Shown: positions 22,564-33,660, counted from the stretch's first letter. The stretch: DNA of 64,000 bases from Sabethes cyaneus (GCF_943734655.1 NC_071353.1:135941907-136005906); one strand, 5' to 3'. Made by a program: numbers and translations. The notes: generated from the letters alone by a model not told the origin.

Positions 22564-23814
22564 CACAGTGGTTTGATTGCTCTGGAATCGTGAACTTTTT
22601 TAATAACTCTTTTCATAGTGTTTTTTTCAATATGGCGTCTTTGGAAGAATTTCTGTATATCAATAGGCGCAGCAACTGATGGTTAGTATTAGTTCGGAAC
22701 TCAAACACAGGTGGCGCTGCAAAATTTAACTTTCTAATTTAATGATTTAGAGCTATAGTATGTTCTAGAAAGTTTTAGATTATCTTATTATGAAGCTTTT
22801 TGCTGAAAACATTATTCCTCTAGGTATCACAGTTTTCGAGATATTAAGCGTCTTTCATGACGGACCCCCACAAATCGAGTTTTTCACTGTAGCTTCAAAA
22901 CTATGTGATTTAGCGAAAAATAGTGTTCTGCAAACATTTGCATCTATTAAAATTACACACTTTTGCAGAAGAAAGTGAACACGTATCTTCTATACAGAGC
23001 GAGTTACTGAACGATTTAAGTAAAAATTAGCCATACTTCGTACTGCTATACAATAAAAACTTGGAAAAACTGGCGGCCGAGATATAATTAAAGTGAAAGT
23101 ACATTCAAAACTGATCTTAAAACATGCTAAGTCATTTGTCTCTTTAAGTATCTTCATCATTTAATTTACATTTCCAAAAAGTGTTACTCAGTCTTTTAGA
23201 GACATATATGATATATATCATAATTTTTACTATATCCCATCGCCCTGTTAACAGCAAGGTACGATGCTAATCTAACAAGCCAGTCGTCATATGTCTAATC
23301 TCGGCTGTGTGGTACTGCTAGAGTTTAATAGGATCCTTACACTAGCCCTGTAATGGTCCTGTCCTCTAATAACCGGCTGCGAAGCCTGCCGATAAAAAAG
23401 GGCAATGTCCTCAAGACGGTTATACCCAAAACTTTGCTCTACTTGTATCGCAAGAGACTAGTAAGAAAAGCAAACTAATGTTAGGTAATTAAAAGTCATT
23501 ACTTTGAGCGTCTTAGCAGAATCTCGAATACGGGAATATTGTGATAGATTTTTGTTATGTAACAGAATTAAACAGAAAACTTTTTCTTCAACTCGTAATG
23601 TTAGGGGCTTTTAATTTCAGATAAATTACAACATAACCAAACCAGAAAATGTTCTAGAACGGCAGCAAACATGGATTTGCTGCATCGCCTTCTCGAATCA
23701 TCAGATCCCTTTATTAGTAGCATAAGGGCGTCGCGAGACAAGTCGGCGAGTGAACTATGCGGCGATGCAAAATACATGCTCGATATTTAATTTTCTATTT
23801 ATTTTTTATATATT
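22564..23814. other. AT-rich sequence, unclassified
   Basis: Begins CACAGTGG, a start also seen at 6546 and near 37310, where repetitive sequence begins too. No coding sequence or closing inverted repeat was found. Confidence 0.4.
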
Positions 23815-23885
23815 CATTTTTATATGTTTACTTTTTATATATTTATTTTTTATATATTTATTTTTGATATATTTATTTACAATTA
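23815..23885. repeat. AT-rich minisatellite
   Basis: About four tandem copies of a 16-20 bp T/A unit (TTTTTATATATTTA type). It gives a spurious KYIKNKYIK peptide on the minus strand. Confidence 0.75.
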
Positions 23886-23899
23886 TGTAAAATTCTGTC

Positions 23900-24180
23900 G
23901 CATAAATATGAACCAATCCACCACAATAGCCATTGTGAGGCCCCCAGTCGCTGAAGTTTTCGTAAAAGAATGGGGTGGTCGATACGGTCAAATACAGCTT
24001 TCAAGTCAGTATATACTGCGTCCACTTGTGCTTTTTGCTCGAGTAGCACAATGCATGAAGATGTGGAAATCGAGTGGGTTAGTTGAGACCGATCCCGTGC
24101 TGGTAGATAGATAGTTCTTCGTACGATTGAGAATTCCGCTGCTTACGATCATTTCAAAAAGCTTGGAGGCAGCAGACAAT
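23900..24180 (-). mobile_element. Jockey-type LINE fragment (RT)
   Basis: Minus-strand readings contain LFEMIVSSGILNRTKNYLS, STNPLDF and, after a frame change, VYTDLKAVFDRIDHPILLRK, which are Jockey-clade reverse-transcriptase motifs. The last block closely matches the plus-strand copy at 28335-28400. Several frameshifts are present. It directly adjoins an RTE-like fragment of the same orientation, making a chimaeric junction near 24180. Confidence 0.75.
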
Positions 24181-24660
24181 TCGGTGATCACCACTCTTAT
24201 GGACATCGCTTCAATGCCATCCTTCCCTGCTGCTTTGTTGTTCTTCAACCGTTGGATGACTTCTTTAAACTTCGCTAGGGATGGCACATCTCCGTTACTT
24301 GGTGCACAAATGAAGTCACTTCCTCCACCATCTTCCGTCTCTGCACGCCATTCCGCTGTTAGCCCCCGATCATAGCACTGCTTCCATCTTCCGATTACCG
24401 CACTCGTCTGTCATAATACCTCCTTGTCCATCCTTATCTCTGCACATTTCGGCCTGCGGCACAAAGCCTTTGCGAGATTCGTTGAGTCTTTGATAGAACT
24501 TCCGTGTGTCGTGAAAGCGGTACAGCTGCTGAAGTTCCTCACACTCCTTCTCCTCCTGATGACGCTTCTTCTCCTGAAAGAGCTGTTAGCAGTTAGCAGT
24601 CTCCAAAAACAGTTCCTTGCTGGCGGTACGTGCCAGGAACCAACGGAGTATCGGTGAACG
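24181..24660 (-). mobile_element. RTE-like LINE fragment (region before and start of RT)
   Basis: Minus-strand readings include YRFHDTRKFYQRLNESRKGF, MCRDKDGGIMTDE and FKEVIQRLKNNKAAGKDGI, the conserved lead-in of RTE-type reverse transcriptase (the KNNKAAGKDGI box). Frameshifted. The rest of this element is replaced by the Jockey fragment on its downstream side. Confidence 0.8.
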
Positions 24661-25333
24661 GGTTTCGATGATGATTTTGAAACTTTATGTCAATACCTAA
24701 ATTGTCACGAAGCGGTTTTTGAAAATTCGAAAAATTGCCATTTTTCTGAAAGAAAGGTGTTTTTTCATCAAAAATTGCCTATTGAGAGCTCACTATAAAT
24801 TAAAAAATTGAGATATCAAAAAACGGCTATGTAACAATTTTCATAATTATTTTTTACATGCTAGAAAAAATTTCAGCCAAATCGGTCCACTAGGTTCTGT
24901 CCCCCCTTAAATGAGATTTTATGGCAATTTTCCTATTAATTTAGAATCGAAAGCAAAAGCAAAAATCGGTGCGCTAAACTCAATTCATGCCATTCAGTTC
25001 AGTTTACAATTAACTGTGATGTGCCGCAAGGCAGTAATATGCACCTTTGCTATTTGCTATTAGTTTTTTGATAGGTGTAGTGTAAAACGAACTAATTTAT
25101 GCTGAAACTGTGCCTTGTTGTACGATTCATTGATAACTATCGCCAATTACAAGGGCGCTTGGACGTATTCGTGAGCTAGTGGCGCAGAAATTAGTTCAGG
25201 TATTAGCATTAGTATGAAGCTTGAGCTACACGTCTTCATCGTACGAATGTTATCGATTCTAATGAATGTAATTAAAAATTTACGGGAAATAACTTTTATA
25301 ACTTACTTAGGCACATTGTTGCTCATACCTATA
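24661..25333. other. No gene or defined element recognised
   Basis: AT-rich; 24700-24910 resembles commonly repeated non-coding DNA (GTTTTTTCATCAAAAATTG) but has no defined ends. Confidence 0.4.
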
Positions 25334-26203
25334 CAATTGTGTAGGTTCGCCCTTATTGTATACCTACTTTAACCCTTTCCCGCCGGGACTTCAAAAATTA
25401 GTGTACTTGCCGTTACACTTTTTGCTCTATCTTTACTATTTTTTGATCAATTTTTATACAACTTGTCTTCAAAGAACCACCTTAGATTGACCTTCAATGA
25501 AAAAATACATTAGTAGATTTTGGATCCATTTTCCCGGAGGTATTCCAGATCGCAGTGGGAATATTTTTTTACGTCATAAGCAACAGAGGAAATAAAACGA
25601 AATCTGCTGTTGCTGTCAGTAAGAATGAATACATTTTACTGTAAAGCACTCGTTCATGCTCCACACTACCAAACTTCTGTTTAGAGTACTATCGGAACCT
25701 ATAAGAGGTCATTTATAAATTGTAAAATAATAAAGAAGCGTGGCAAATGATGTATTCAACGACGGGATTTTCTAACACAAATTCTTATATCAACATTTGG
25801 ATGTTTTTTGAGCCAATCTGGACATTCCGGTATATCTGTTGTATCAAGGTTAGTAAAAACTTAACTTGCAAAAAGTTGCGTGTATTTCCATAGCTACGTA
25901 ACGACCGTTCCGCTGCTTCGGAAGCTGAAGTCTATGAGCCTCGAAGCTTTGTTTTCCCAAATCCTAGCTTAGTATACTCCAAAAAGGGTAAAAAATGTTA
26001 AAAATAGGGGAAAGTAAGCAAAATGGGGCACTTCCAGATGACAAACAGGAAAGCGGTGGGCACCATTTGATTCTCCGGAAAATTTTACATAAGATCACCT
26101 ACATTTTATCAGCCTGCAGGCCATATCTTAATCGCGTCCGTTTTTTCGGCACATTTTTGCTCATAGTGCAATGGTATAAGATAAGGCCGAACCTACACAA
26201 TTG
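25334..26203. mobile_element. Candidate inverted-repeat element
   Basis: Bases 25334-25364 and 26173-26203 are inverted copies (about 28 of 31), sharing CAATTGTGTAGGTTCG. They enclose 0.8 kb without a gene. No target duplication was found, so the limits are approximate. Confidence 0.5.
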
Positions 26204-26529
26204 TGAAGGTTGCTAAATTTAGTAAATATTAATTGCAATGTGCAGAATACATTGGTTTTCTCGAGAAATAAAAAAAAATTATGTTGATCCAAAAACCAAA
26301 AATACTGTAACTAAAACCCTCCGTGCTTAAAGGGGTATAGAATAGTGTCCTATAAATCTATGAATCAATAAATATGTTTACTTCCCAATTTTGAAACAAT
26401 ATTCCCAAAGCTTTCCTACATTTTTTCAGATTCTATATGATTTGAAATTAGCTCAAGGTACCCATTTAGGATCACTGTTGTTTATATTACAAGGTTAGTA
26501 GTGTAAAGTATATCCATAACATCAGTCCA

Positions 26530-26849
26530 ATACAAACATTTCTCCCTTTGATTCAATTACCAGTTGCAATCGTTGTTGAAAAGCATTACAGTTAACACAC
26601 ACGATATCCTGAGGCATTTCATCCCAAATCTTCTATAAACGTTGCTTGAGGGTGTCCACAATCAATCCTTTGGTACTCCCTAGTTTGCCTAGCATGTAAC
26701 TCCATTCATAGAGGTTAAGATGATTCAAATCCGGCGAAGGGGCTCTCGAAGACCACTCGTTCGAAGAATTATAATCCGGAAAATTGTCCTTACATCAAAC
26801 TTGTGTAGCTTTCGCCTGGTGAGACGGTGCAGAATCTTATTGGAAGCAG
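26530..26849 (-). mobile_element. Tc1/mariner (DD37E-type) transposase, C-terminal part, interrupted
   Basis: The minus strand reads WSSRAPSPDLNHLNLYEWS, GKLGSTKGLIVDTLKQRL, KIWDEMPQDIV and CNAFQQRLQLVI, the ending of an IS630-Tc1-mariner transposase downstream of its second catalytic Asp. A stop interrupts after KQRL. The reading continues in the fragment at 28133-28290, on the other side of the LINE insertion, so the two pieces were once one gene. Confidence 0.8.
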
Positions 26850-26864
26850 TATGGTGCATTCTTG
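26850..26864. repeat. Target-site duplication, left copy
   Basis: TATGGTGCATTCTTG, identical to 28118-28132, flanks the LINE inserted in the mariner. Confidence 0.88.
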
Positions 26865-26967
26865 CATTGCCTCCCACGGGCAGTGACTATTGACTACTGA
26901 ACTGGAAGTGGTTGATGAGTTCGTATATTTGGGATCTCTGGTCATCGCTGACAATAATACGAGTAAG
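26865..26967 (+). mobile_element. RTE-like LINE, 5' part of a truncated copy
   Basis: Reads ELEVVDEFVYLGSL and then NNTSK, the same segment as on the minus strand near 19080-19120. It is interrupted at 26967 by a MITE and resumes at 27550. Confidence 0.85.
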
Positions 26968-27545
26968 GCTACGTGCACAAATTACGTAATGCTCAGAGGG
27001 GAGGGGGAGGACAAGCTAGCGTTTCTTTTTGTTACGTAGGGGGGAGGGGTAGTCTTGAGAAGAGTTACGTAACAAATTTATCTAATTGAAAAAATATAGA
27101 ATTGTTTTTGCTGAATAAATCTGAGCAGCTGGAAACCGTTTGGCCCAACATGCAACATGGGGTGATGCCTAATTGCTGTTTCAGCTGTGTAACTATATTT
27201 TAGCCTTAATTTTCACTTGATCAAATCCATTTTGATCAAAATTTTTGTTCTGAACTCAAACTTGGTTGTGTTAAATCATACAATTTGATCAGAATTCAGA
27301 ATTGATATTCTGATCATAGTAGTTTTGATAGGAATGTATAACCGATGCGTTTCTTGAGTTTGCAAAATTAAAAAAAAAATTAACGGATTGTGCTATTTTC
27401 ATTCAATGAGAAGGGGGAGGGGGAAGTTTAGTTAACGTTACGTAATTTGAAGGGGGGCTATGCCAAGCGTTATTTATTGTTACATAGGGGAGGGAGAGGG
27501 TCAAAAAAGTATAATTTTTACGTTACGTAATTAGTGTACCACGCC
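26968..27545. mobile_element. 578-bp MITE inserted in the LINE
   Basis: The ends are inverted, GCTACGTGCACAAATTACGT against GGCGTGGTACACTAATTACG with small differences. TAAG is duplicated on each side (26964-26967 and 27546-27549). Removing the element and one TAAG restores the LINE reading NTSKEIQRRI, which defines the borders precisely. TTACGTAA and G-rich GGGGGAGGG tracts recur near both ends. No coding capacity. A 4-bp duplication narrows the class but the superfamily is not certain. Confidence 0.82.
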
Positions 27546-27549
27546 TAAG

Positions 27550-28117
27550 GAGATCCAACGACGCATTCAAGCTGGAAATCGAGCCTACTTTTCCCTTCGC
27601 AAGACGTTTCGATCAAGGAGCATACGCCGCCGCACAAAGCTGACGATGTACAAAACGCTAATCAGACCGGTAGTCCTTTACGGACTTGAGACAGTAACTT
27701 TGCTTATGGAAGACATACGTGCACTTGCCGTTTTTGAACGAAAGGTGTTGCGGAGCATTTTTGGCGGAATACAAACGGAAAGCGGAGAGTGGCGGAGACG
27801 TATGTATCACGAGTTATAGGCACTGCTTGGAGAGATTCCCATCGTACACCTGGCGAAAGTTGGAAGACTACGCTGGGCCGGCCACGTCGCAAGGATGCCG
27901 GACGACTGTGTAGTGAAATCCGTTCTCTTCAAGATTCCCACCGGCACCAGGAATAGAGGGGCTTAACGTGATAAATGGCTCGACCAGGTTGAAGCCGACT
28001 TGCGTGTGTCGAGACGCGCAACGAATTGGCGACGAGTAGCCCAGGACTAAGTACAATGGAGAGGAATTCTTAATACGGCAACAGCCACCCCGGCTCTCGG
28101 CTGAATCAATAAGTAAC
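27550..28117 (+). mobile_element. RTE-like LINE, 3' part of the interrupted copy
   Basis: Reads EIQRRIQAGNRAYFSL, TMYKTLIRPVVLYGLE, VFERKVLRSIFGG, GRLRWAGHVARMPDDC and DKWLDQVEADLR, with two in-frame stops (within YHEL*ALL and GA*RDKW). It is clearly related to 18154-18746 but older. The 3' end is a degenerate AATCAATAAGTAAC tail followed by the right 15-bp duplication. Confidence 0.88.
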
Positions 28118-28132
28118 TATGGTGCATTCTTG
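28118..28132. repeat. Target-site duplication, right copy
   Basis: TATGGTGCATTCTTG after the LINE tail; matches 26850-26864. Confidence 0.88.
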
Positions 28133-28290
28133 TAGTGTTTTTCGACGATGGGAAGCAAATGATTCATCAAAATATTTAGTATAGATTTTAACATCAGGTT
28201 AAATGAACAACAATGGTTCCTTCAAATTTATGGAGAAACATCCCATACCATCACCCTGGAAACAACCTGGAACCTTTGAACATTCAGTTT
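28133..28290 (-). mobile_element. Tc1/mariner transposase, central part
   Basis: Minus-strand readings include RVMVWD (the VMVWG box of Tc1/mariner transposases) and LLPIVEKHYKNA, which leads into the fragment at 26530-26849 once the LINE is removed. Frameshifts are present; the element is dead. Confidence 0.7.
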
Positions 28291-28309
28291 AGTTCATTCT
28301 GTCTTAGAC

Positions 28310-28857
28310 ATATGGTGGACGCACATCGACACAGTGTATACTGACCTGAAGGCTGCTTTTGGCCGTATTGACCATCAAATTTTGTTACGGAAATTCTATT
28401 GACTATTAGCTTTTGACTACGTTGTCAACTGGCGTCAGTCGTACTTGACAAATCGTAGACTCTTAGTGAAATTAGGCTCTATCGAGTGCAGTTATTTTTG
28501 CAATAAGTTTGGTATACCACAGGGAAGTGACCTAGGACCATTAATCATATACTTTAACAATGTGTGTTTTGTAATACCATCTGGATTATGCGGATGATTT
28601 GAAAGAATTCCTCGTCGTTAGATCCATAGAGGACTGCAAGCAGCTACAAAATCTTGTTGATCGATTTACTGATTGTTGTGTTAACAACCGCTCTATAAGC
28701 GTCTCCAAATGTTCGCTCATCATGTTTACCAGAAGTAAAGCTTCAATCATATATAAGTATGCAATCGAAGGGTCTCCTTTGCAAAGTGTTGCTAATGTCA
28801 AAGACTTGGGTGTGGAAAGGGATTCTAAGCTCACCTTTTAATTCCACTTTTCCGGCA
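28310..28857 (+). mobile_element. Jockey-type LINE, RT region, interrupted
   Basis: Plus-strand readings: VYTDLKAAFGRIDHQILLRK, WRQSYLTNRR, KFGIPQGSDLGPL (the RT box normally GVPQGS.LGP), and from 28599 to 28841 the frame CKQLQNLVDRF with VKDLGVERDSKLTF. Stops and frameshifts are scattered. The reading breaks at 28857 where a pogo-like element is inserted, and resumes at 29332. Confidence 0.8.
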
Positions 28858-29331
28858 CAGTTGGATTTCGAATTTGGCATGGTTCAATTTTGGTATGGAT
28901 TGATTTTGGCATGCATCGATTTTGGCAACAAAAGTATCCGTTTTTGGCAACACAAAATATTTTACTTCCAAAAATATGCTTAAATATCAGTCAGTTTCCG
29001 CATACATACTTTAAATGACGTAAAAATATTGCCCTAAGTAAGTTCATGAAAAAATGTTTGCAGTTATAGAATGTTTCGAACAATAATATTTTTATTGCCG
29101 TAGGACTACGTCTTACCGCAGGTCGCGAAAAACTTACTTTTGCACCACACGGATGGATGGCTCTTGGCGGATTTTGTAAACATAAAAAGGTTGCAATCAT
29201 TGATTAATATCATTTAGCCAATTTCTAACGCATTTAAATGCAATTTTTTCATATAAAAAAATGGTCTCGGTTTTGGCAACATAGGCGACACGCCAAATTC
29301 CAAAATCCTTGCCAAATTCGAAATCCTACTG
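28858..29331. mobile_element. 474-bp pogo-like element inserted in the Jockey LINE
   Basis: The ends CAGTTGGATTTCGAATTTGG and the inverse of CAGTAGGATTTCGAATTTGG form near-perfect inverted repeats. TA follows the right end (29332-29333); the left flank reads CA, probably a mutated TA. A TTTTGGCA(A/T) box is repeated several times inside each end (about 28880, 28915, 28935, 29270). No transposase frame. The LINE reading on both sides is continuous when the element is removed, which fixes the borders. Confidence 0.82.
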
Positions 29332-29860
29332 TATTATATTAAAAGTAAACTTAAACATAGAATTCATTATGCGCTTAGCCAAAGAATTTCGTGATCCGTA
29401 CTGCCTACGCGCCCTCTACTTTTCATTCATACGGCCCATTCCCGATACGGCTTCTGTGGTTTGGAGTCCGCATACATAAGTGTGGATATCATGAATCGAT
29501 GATGTTCAAAGGAGATTCATCCAGCACGCATTGACATTCGTCGCCAAACCACGAGCCGGTAGACGCAATGTGCTGAACTTTTAATCGTGTATAAAGTTTG
29601 CATAGTTCAACGAACTCATGTCATCGTTGAAATAAATCGTTTGGACATACATTCGCCTATCTTGACTGACAAACGAAAGTCCTGCGATTGGAACCAACGT
29701 AAAACGTCTGATCCGAGACCCGGTCTATTGAACTTTGCGGTCGCTTGAGGTTATCGTTGTGAGTTATCGATGTGCGTTTCATCTCCTTTTCAGTAAAAGG
29801 AATATTGTATCGTGCACTCATTGATATCAATACAATTTAGAGACTGAATTAATGAGGAAG
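29332..29860 (+). mobile_element. Jockey-type LINE, 3' part
   Basis: Plus-strand reading contains RDPYCLRALYFSFIRPI and SVVWSPHT, the conserved DPYCLRALY...SVVWCPY segment downstream of the Jockey reverse transcriptase, then frameshifted remnants to about 29860. Continues the copy at 28310-28857. Confidence 0.78.
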
Positions 29861-30034
29861 CTTACGCGCCGTAAGCAATATATCAGACAAAGTTAACGTT
29901 TTGCTGGAAAAAATACTGGTAAACTTTATAGCGAACAGCTGGCAAATTTCCTGTGAGCGCTAACCCGAGTTGAATGAAGATGATTCAACATTGAAGTCTT
30001 GCAGGAAAACGTACTAAAGGGATTTTCTCTCAAT

Positions 30035-30850
30035 TTTTTTTTTATTTATCCCAAATGAGCATCATAAAATTACTGTTCTCCAATGAGTTTCAATACAACC
30101 AAACCAAAGTCAGTCAAATTATCAGCTCTATTTTTGCGTCGATCCAGCTCAATTCCAGATTTCTTCCAAAAAGCCATCATATTGGAATCTAGCTGTTAGT
30201 ACAACATACAACTAAACACTGGATTGACTCAAAATAGAGCGTTGAAATAAGCACTGCCACAACACCCAGTAGCAATGCTGGTTGGTGGCACCTTCGCTAT
30301 GTTTAATTGTTGCTTCTGAACGGGTAATGTATTGACAACCATTAATCATACATACAGTGGCATGTAGGTAATAATCATTCCATTAATGGTAGCAAACTGC
30401 TGCCGCTCGCGCTTACTCGGCATCACATTGATCCTGAATTCACGACATTATAAAACCACTCAATCGATCCGACAGTTCCTCAACTATTGCAGAATACATT
30501 GCATTTATGGTGGAGACACCATAAGAAAAAAAAACAACATCGAGCAATTCGATCATTGCATAACCATTGAAACAAATTCCCAACATGCGCATAATTTCCA
30601 CACGACGATCGTTCGATCGTCGGTGGTGTAAAATTGTTTCAGTAAGCTTAGTACGAACGACTTCAGAATTCCTAAACACGTGGAGTCAACACAGACGATG
30701 AAAACCATGTAGTGGTTGCTAGCACAAGGATTCGAACGATCAAGAGGACCGCAATTTCGTTGGTCGGACCTTCTGGTGGCTGTCCTGCACGGCGCGGCAG
30801 CGCGCTTGCAAAACATCATCGTATCGCAGAATTTACGTGTACACATTTAC
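30035..30850 (-). pseudogene. Possible decayed chemoreceptor-like coding sequence
   Basis: On the minus strand three pieces have a protein-like look: HYMVFIVCVDSTCLGILKSF (about 30710-30650), then in a shifted frame KLTETILHHRRS and NGYAMIELLDVVFFSYGVS (about 30645-30490), and further on MMAFWKKSGIELDRRKNRA with FGLVVLKLIGE ending in a stop (30180-30072). The first two recall the fourth membrane segment and following loop of insect odorant receptors, the third a receptor N-terminus. The resemblance is by eye only and the frames are broken, so a pseudogene or chance are both open. Confidence 0.2.
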
Positions 30851-31900
30851 AATTTATTACAACAGTGCACAAACAAGATCATCTCGTGTCCTCGTCCGGG
30901 CCCGGTCTGGCCGCAACCAGCTGAATGCGGTTGTAAAAACTAAGAAATAGATGACATGCTTTAATTTAATTGAACAACTTCTTTCTGGCCAGCTTGTGTG
31001 AGGTCTGCATTTTTGCGACGCATCGTCGTTTGCTTGACCGCTACTCGCTAGGCCCTAACTCTGGGAATTGCTTAACGGTGGACTTGTTGCTGCATGATAT
31101 TGCTTTTGGACAAAGGATAATGTTAAATTTGAACATTTAATGTTGAAATAAAATCACAAAATAAAACAAAGAAAATCAGACAATAGATGATTGAAAAGAA
31201 CATCTAAGAGAGTCTGTTGTTCAAACCAAAGTCATTAGGAATTGCCTCGTGGCAGGTTGTTTAAAACTTAAAATTTAACGCTCTTTTTAGATCACATGTA
31301 TGGTTCAAGAAAGAATCTAATCTAAATAGTCAAAGTCTCACTGAAAATCGATTGTCACATCAGTCCAGACAAAGTGAAAGTTTCTCTAAGATTGTAGATT
31401 GTATCAAAATGAATGTCAAGTAGGAGCTTGTCAGAGGTGTTTTAAGAAAAAAAATGCAATTCTTAATTTACACAATATTCTATACTCATTCGATTTACAC
31501 AATATTCAGAGACTAATGATCTTTGACCTGTTGATGGGAATAATCGACTGTAGTAATCTATTGGAAGAAATCAACTTGAATGTACCCCGTCATATTCTCC
31601 GAAATCGAGTTCGTCTCTGAACTCCGGCTTATTGCACTCAATATGGTCAGAATAATCCTTTGCATTTGGGTTGTCTTGTAGGCTGTTCAATGAAGTGAAC
31701 CACGTGTTTGATTTTAACATCTGTAAAACTAGGTTTAAGAATGAAATTCTAAAATTAGAATATGTCTGTAGATATGTCTGTACTGCCTTGGCCGAAGAAT
31801 AGTAAATAAATTAAATATTAACAATTTTTGACGCCTATTAAAAACTAATAATCAAAAAATTATTTGCTAATAATTTATCGTTCAAAAAAAAGTAACACAC
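30851..31900. other. No gene recognised
   Basis: AT-rich DNA between the possible pseudogene and the tRNA cluster; no transposon ends or convincing exons. Confidence 0.45.
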
Positions 31901-31972
31901 GGGCTCGTCCGGGAATTGAACCCGGGACCTCTCGCACCCGAAGCGAGAATCATACCCCTAGACCAACGAGCC
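31901..31972 (-). tRNA. tRNA-Pro (anticodon CGG)
   Basis: The minus strand folds into a complete 72-nt cloverleaf: acceptor GGCTCGT pairs with ACGAGCC, the anticodon stem CTCGC/GCGAG encloses the loop TTCGGGT, and the T arm contains GGTTCAATTCC (B box). The D arm GGTCTAGGGG supplies the A box. Anticodon CGG reads proline CCG. A run of eight T on the coding strand about 12 bases after the 3' end (plus-strand 31885-31892) is the polymerase III terminator. No intron; CCA is not encoded, as usual in eukaryotes. Confidence 0.97.
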
Positions 31973-32056
31973 ACTTGTGTAAAGGAGAGAAAAAAGTGAG
32001 ATAAGAACGCTTGGATCGGTATACATCGGCAATTTCCGATGGTCCAAGACTAGTAA

Positions 32057-32296
32057 ATGCGCTTTATCGTAGCCGTAGGTAAACAACCCGAACACGAACA
32101 TCCGAACGAAGATGAAGCATATAACGAACACCGCGAATATAGGCAACGCATGCGCACTAGCGAAACCGGACGGATCGAGTTGTTCGACAAACGACAAAAG
32201 TTGTTGCTATTAGCGGCTGTAGGCAGGCAGATTCTCGTGCTCGTCGGCTGCGTCCTCGTTGTTGCACACAACACAAAGAGGAAGAAGCCCTACTGA
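32057..32296 (+). CDS. Possible small tail-anchored membrane protein, unrecognised
   Basis: A 79-codon frame from ATG to TGA lies in a CpG-rich, repeat-free segment just beyond the tRNA-Pro 5' flank. The first 45 residues are highly charged (EHEHPNEDEAYNEHREYRQR). They are followed by one hydrophobic stretch, LLLLAAVGRQILVLVGCVLVV, and a basic end NTKRKKPY, the order expected of a tail-anchored peptide. The start context is weak (T at -3) and a frame is also open on the other strand. No family match is known to me and no polyadenylation signal follows closely. It may be chance in GC-rich DNA. Confidence 0.22.
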   Translation: MRFIVAVGKQPEHEHPNEDEAYNEHREYRQRMRTSETGRIELFDKRQKLLLLAAVGRQILVLVGCVLVVAHNTKRKKPY

Positions 32297-32805
32297 AGGG
32301 GTGTGGCGTTCGTGTGTGTTTGTGTGTAGAATGCAAAAACAGCTGATGACCTCTGCTGCAGCAGCAAGGAACTGCACCGAAAAAAGAGGGAAGAGATTGT
32401 GCATGTGCCACAATTTGCCTTGTCTGCCTGCCTTCCGTCGTTTGTTCCGGCCGCCCGTCCTTCGTGATAAATACATTGTGAGCTTTTCCCATGTAATTGG
32501 CACCCACCCCCGCTCGACGCGAATGGGAAGTGGTTTTTGTGCACTTTTTTCATTCCCGGCTGCCTTATGTTATATACCTACTTTTACTGTCAAAACTATC
32601 TAACGGAAAATGTTCGCCAATTCGAACTAGAGTTAGACCGACCGAAGTGATAAAGAAATGTGCTTACCAGCTGAGCGCTATTTAAAAGAATAGACTAATT
32701 AAGCTTCTCCACTTGTAATTGGTCGTTAATGTTAATATCAGATGAAACCCTGTTTGTGTCGAACCATAAAACCAGATGGATATTTGAGACTCGCATGCTA
32801 CATGT

Positions 32806-32879
32806 GGCTCCATAGCTCAGTTGGTTAGAGCGTCGTGCTAATAACGCGAAGGTCGTGAGTTCGATCCTCTCTGGAGCCA
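32806..32879 (+). tRNA. tRNA-Ile (anticodon AAT), copy 1
   Basis: A 74-nt cloverleaf: acceptor GGCTCCA/TGGAGCC with discriminator A, D arm AGCTCAGTTGGTTAGAGC (A box), anticodon stem TCGTG/CGCGA around loop CTAATAA (anticodon AAT, read as IAU), and T arm GTGAGTTCGATCCTC (B box). A T7 terminator follows at about 32884-32890. Identical to the copy at 33661-33734, in the same direction. Confidence 0.97.
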
Positions 32880-33660
32880 ATTCTTTTTTTCTCTTCATGA
32901 ACCAGTAGCTAACTGGAAATTTGGCTCAAACTTTCCTTTTACACTTTAGTTAAAATCACTTGAAAAATTGATCCCATTTTAAAATTGAAACAGTCGCTGT
33001 TGACTTTTTAGATTTGAACAGCGATTTTTACGCTCAAAATAACAATTCGGTCCATGAAAATGTATTCATTGCATTATTTTTGTGTATTAGTACACTTTGA
33101 AATATTCAGAATTATTGTTTTAAGCATGAACATAAAAGCATAAAACCAGTTTTTAAGATCCAAAAATCAATGACGACTATTTTAGCAATTATTTTAGCTG
33201 ATTCAAATCAGCTTCATTGCATTTTTAACAATTTTTAGGGTTATTGTATTATATAGATTTACCACTGAAAATTATAAAATATCCACTGCACAGTCTTGTT
33301 TATTTTCTATTTCAATGTTTGCGACAACTTTACTAACATTTGAGATTGTACTAAGTGACTAAACTATTCTATCTATTTTTAATTGTAACTATTTTCTACT
33401 TTTTATTACACTCATATACAGATTTTTCCAGAGCATTGCTGCCTATAATCGATAACTAAAATTTACAGTTTGCTCATATTTTCCTAAACATAGTAGAGGT
33501 ACGTACCTAACCTACCATCTTCTTCTAGTCTAGCAAAGTTAAACGCGAAACACTTGTGTCTGCTGCTCGCCTGTTAACTCGTAGCTCTTATTCTCGGTCT
33601 CGATTTTGTTGTCGAATCGATCATCACCAAAAGGGCATCTGGCAGCGGCCCTTCATCCCG
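32880..33660. other. Spacer between the two tRNA-Ile genes
   Basis: About 780 bp of AT-rich DNA with no gene seen. The sequences flanking the two tRNA genes are not obviously alike, so this does not look like a recent tandem duplication of a larger unit. Confidence 0.5.

Noticed and set aside
26968..27545. Part of the LINE itself
   Set aside because: Removing it with one TAAG restores the LINE frame, and the related copy at 18154-18746 lacks it.
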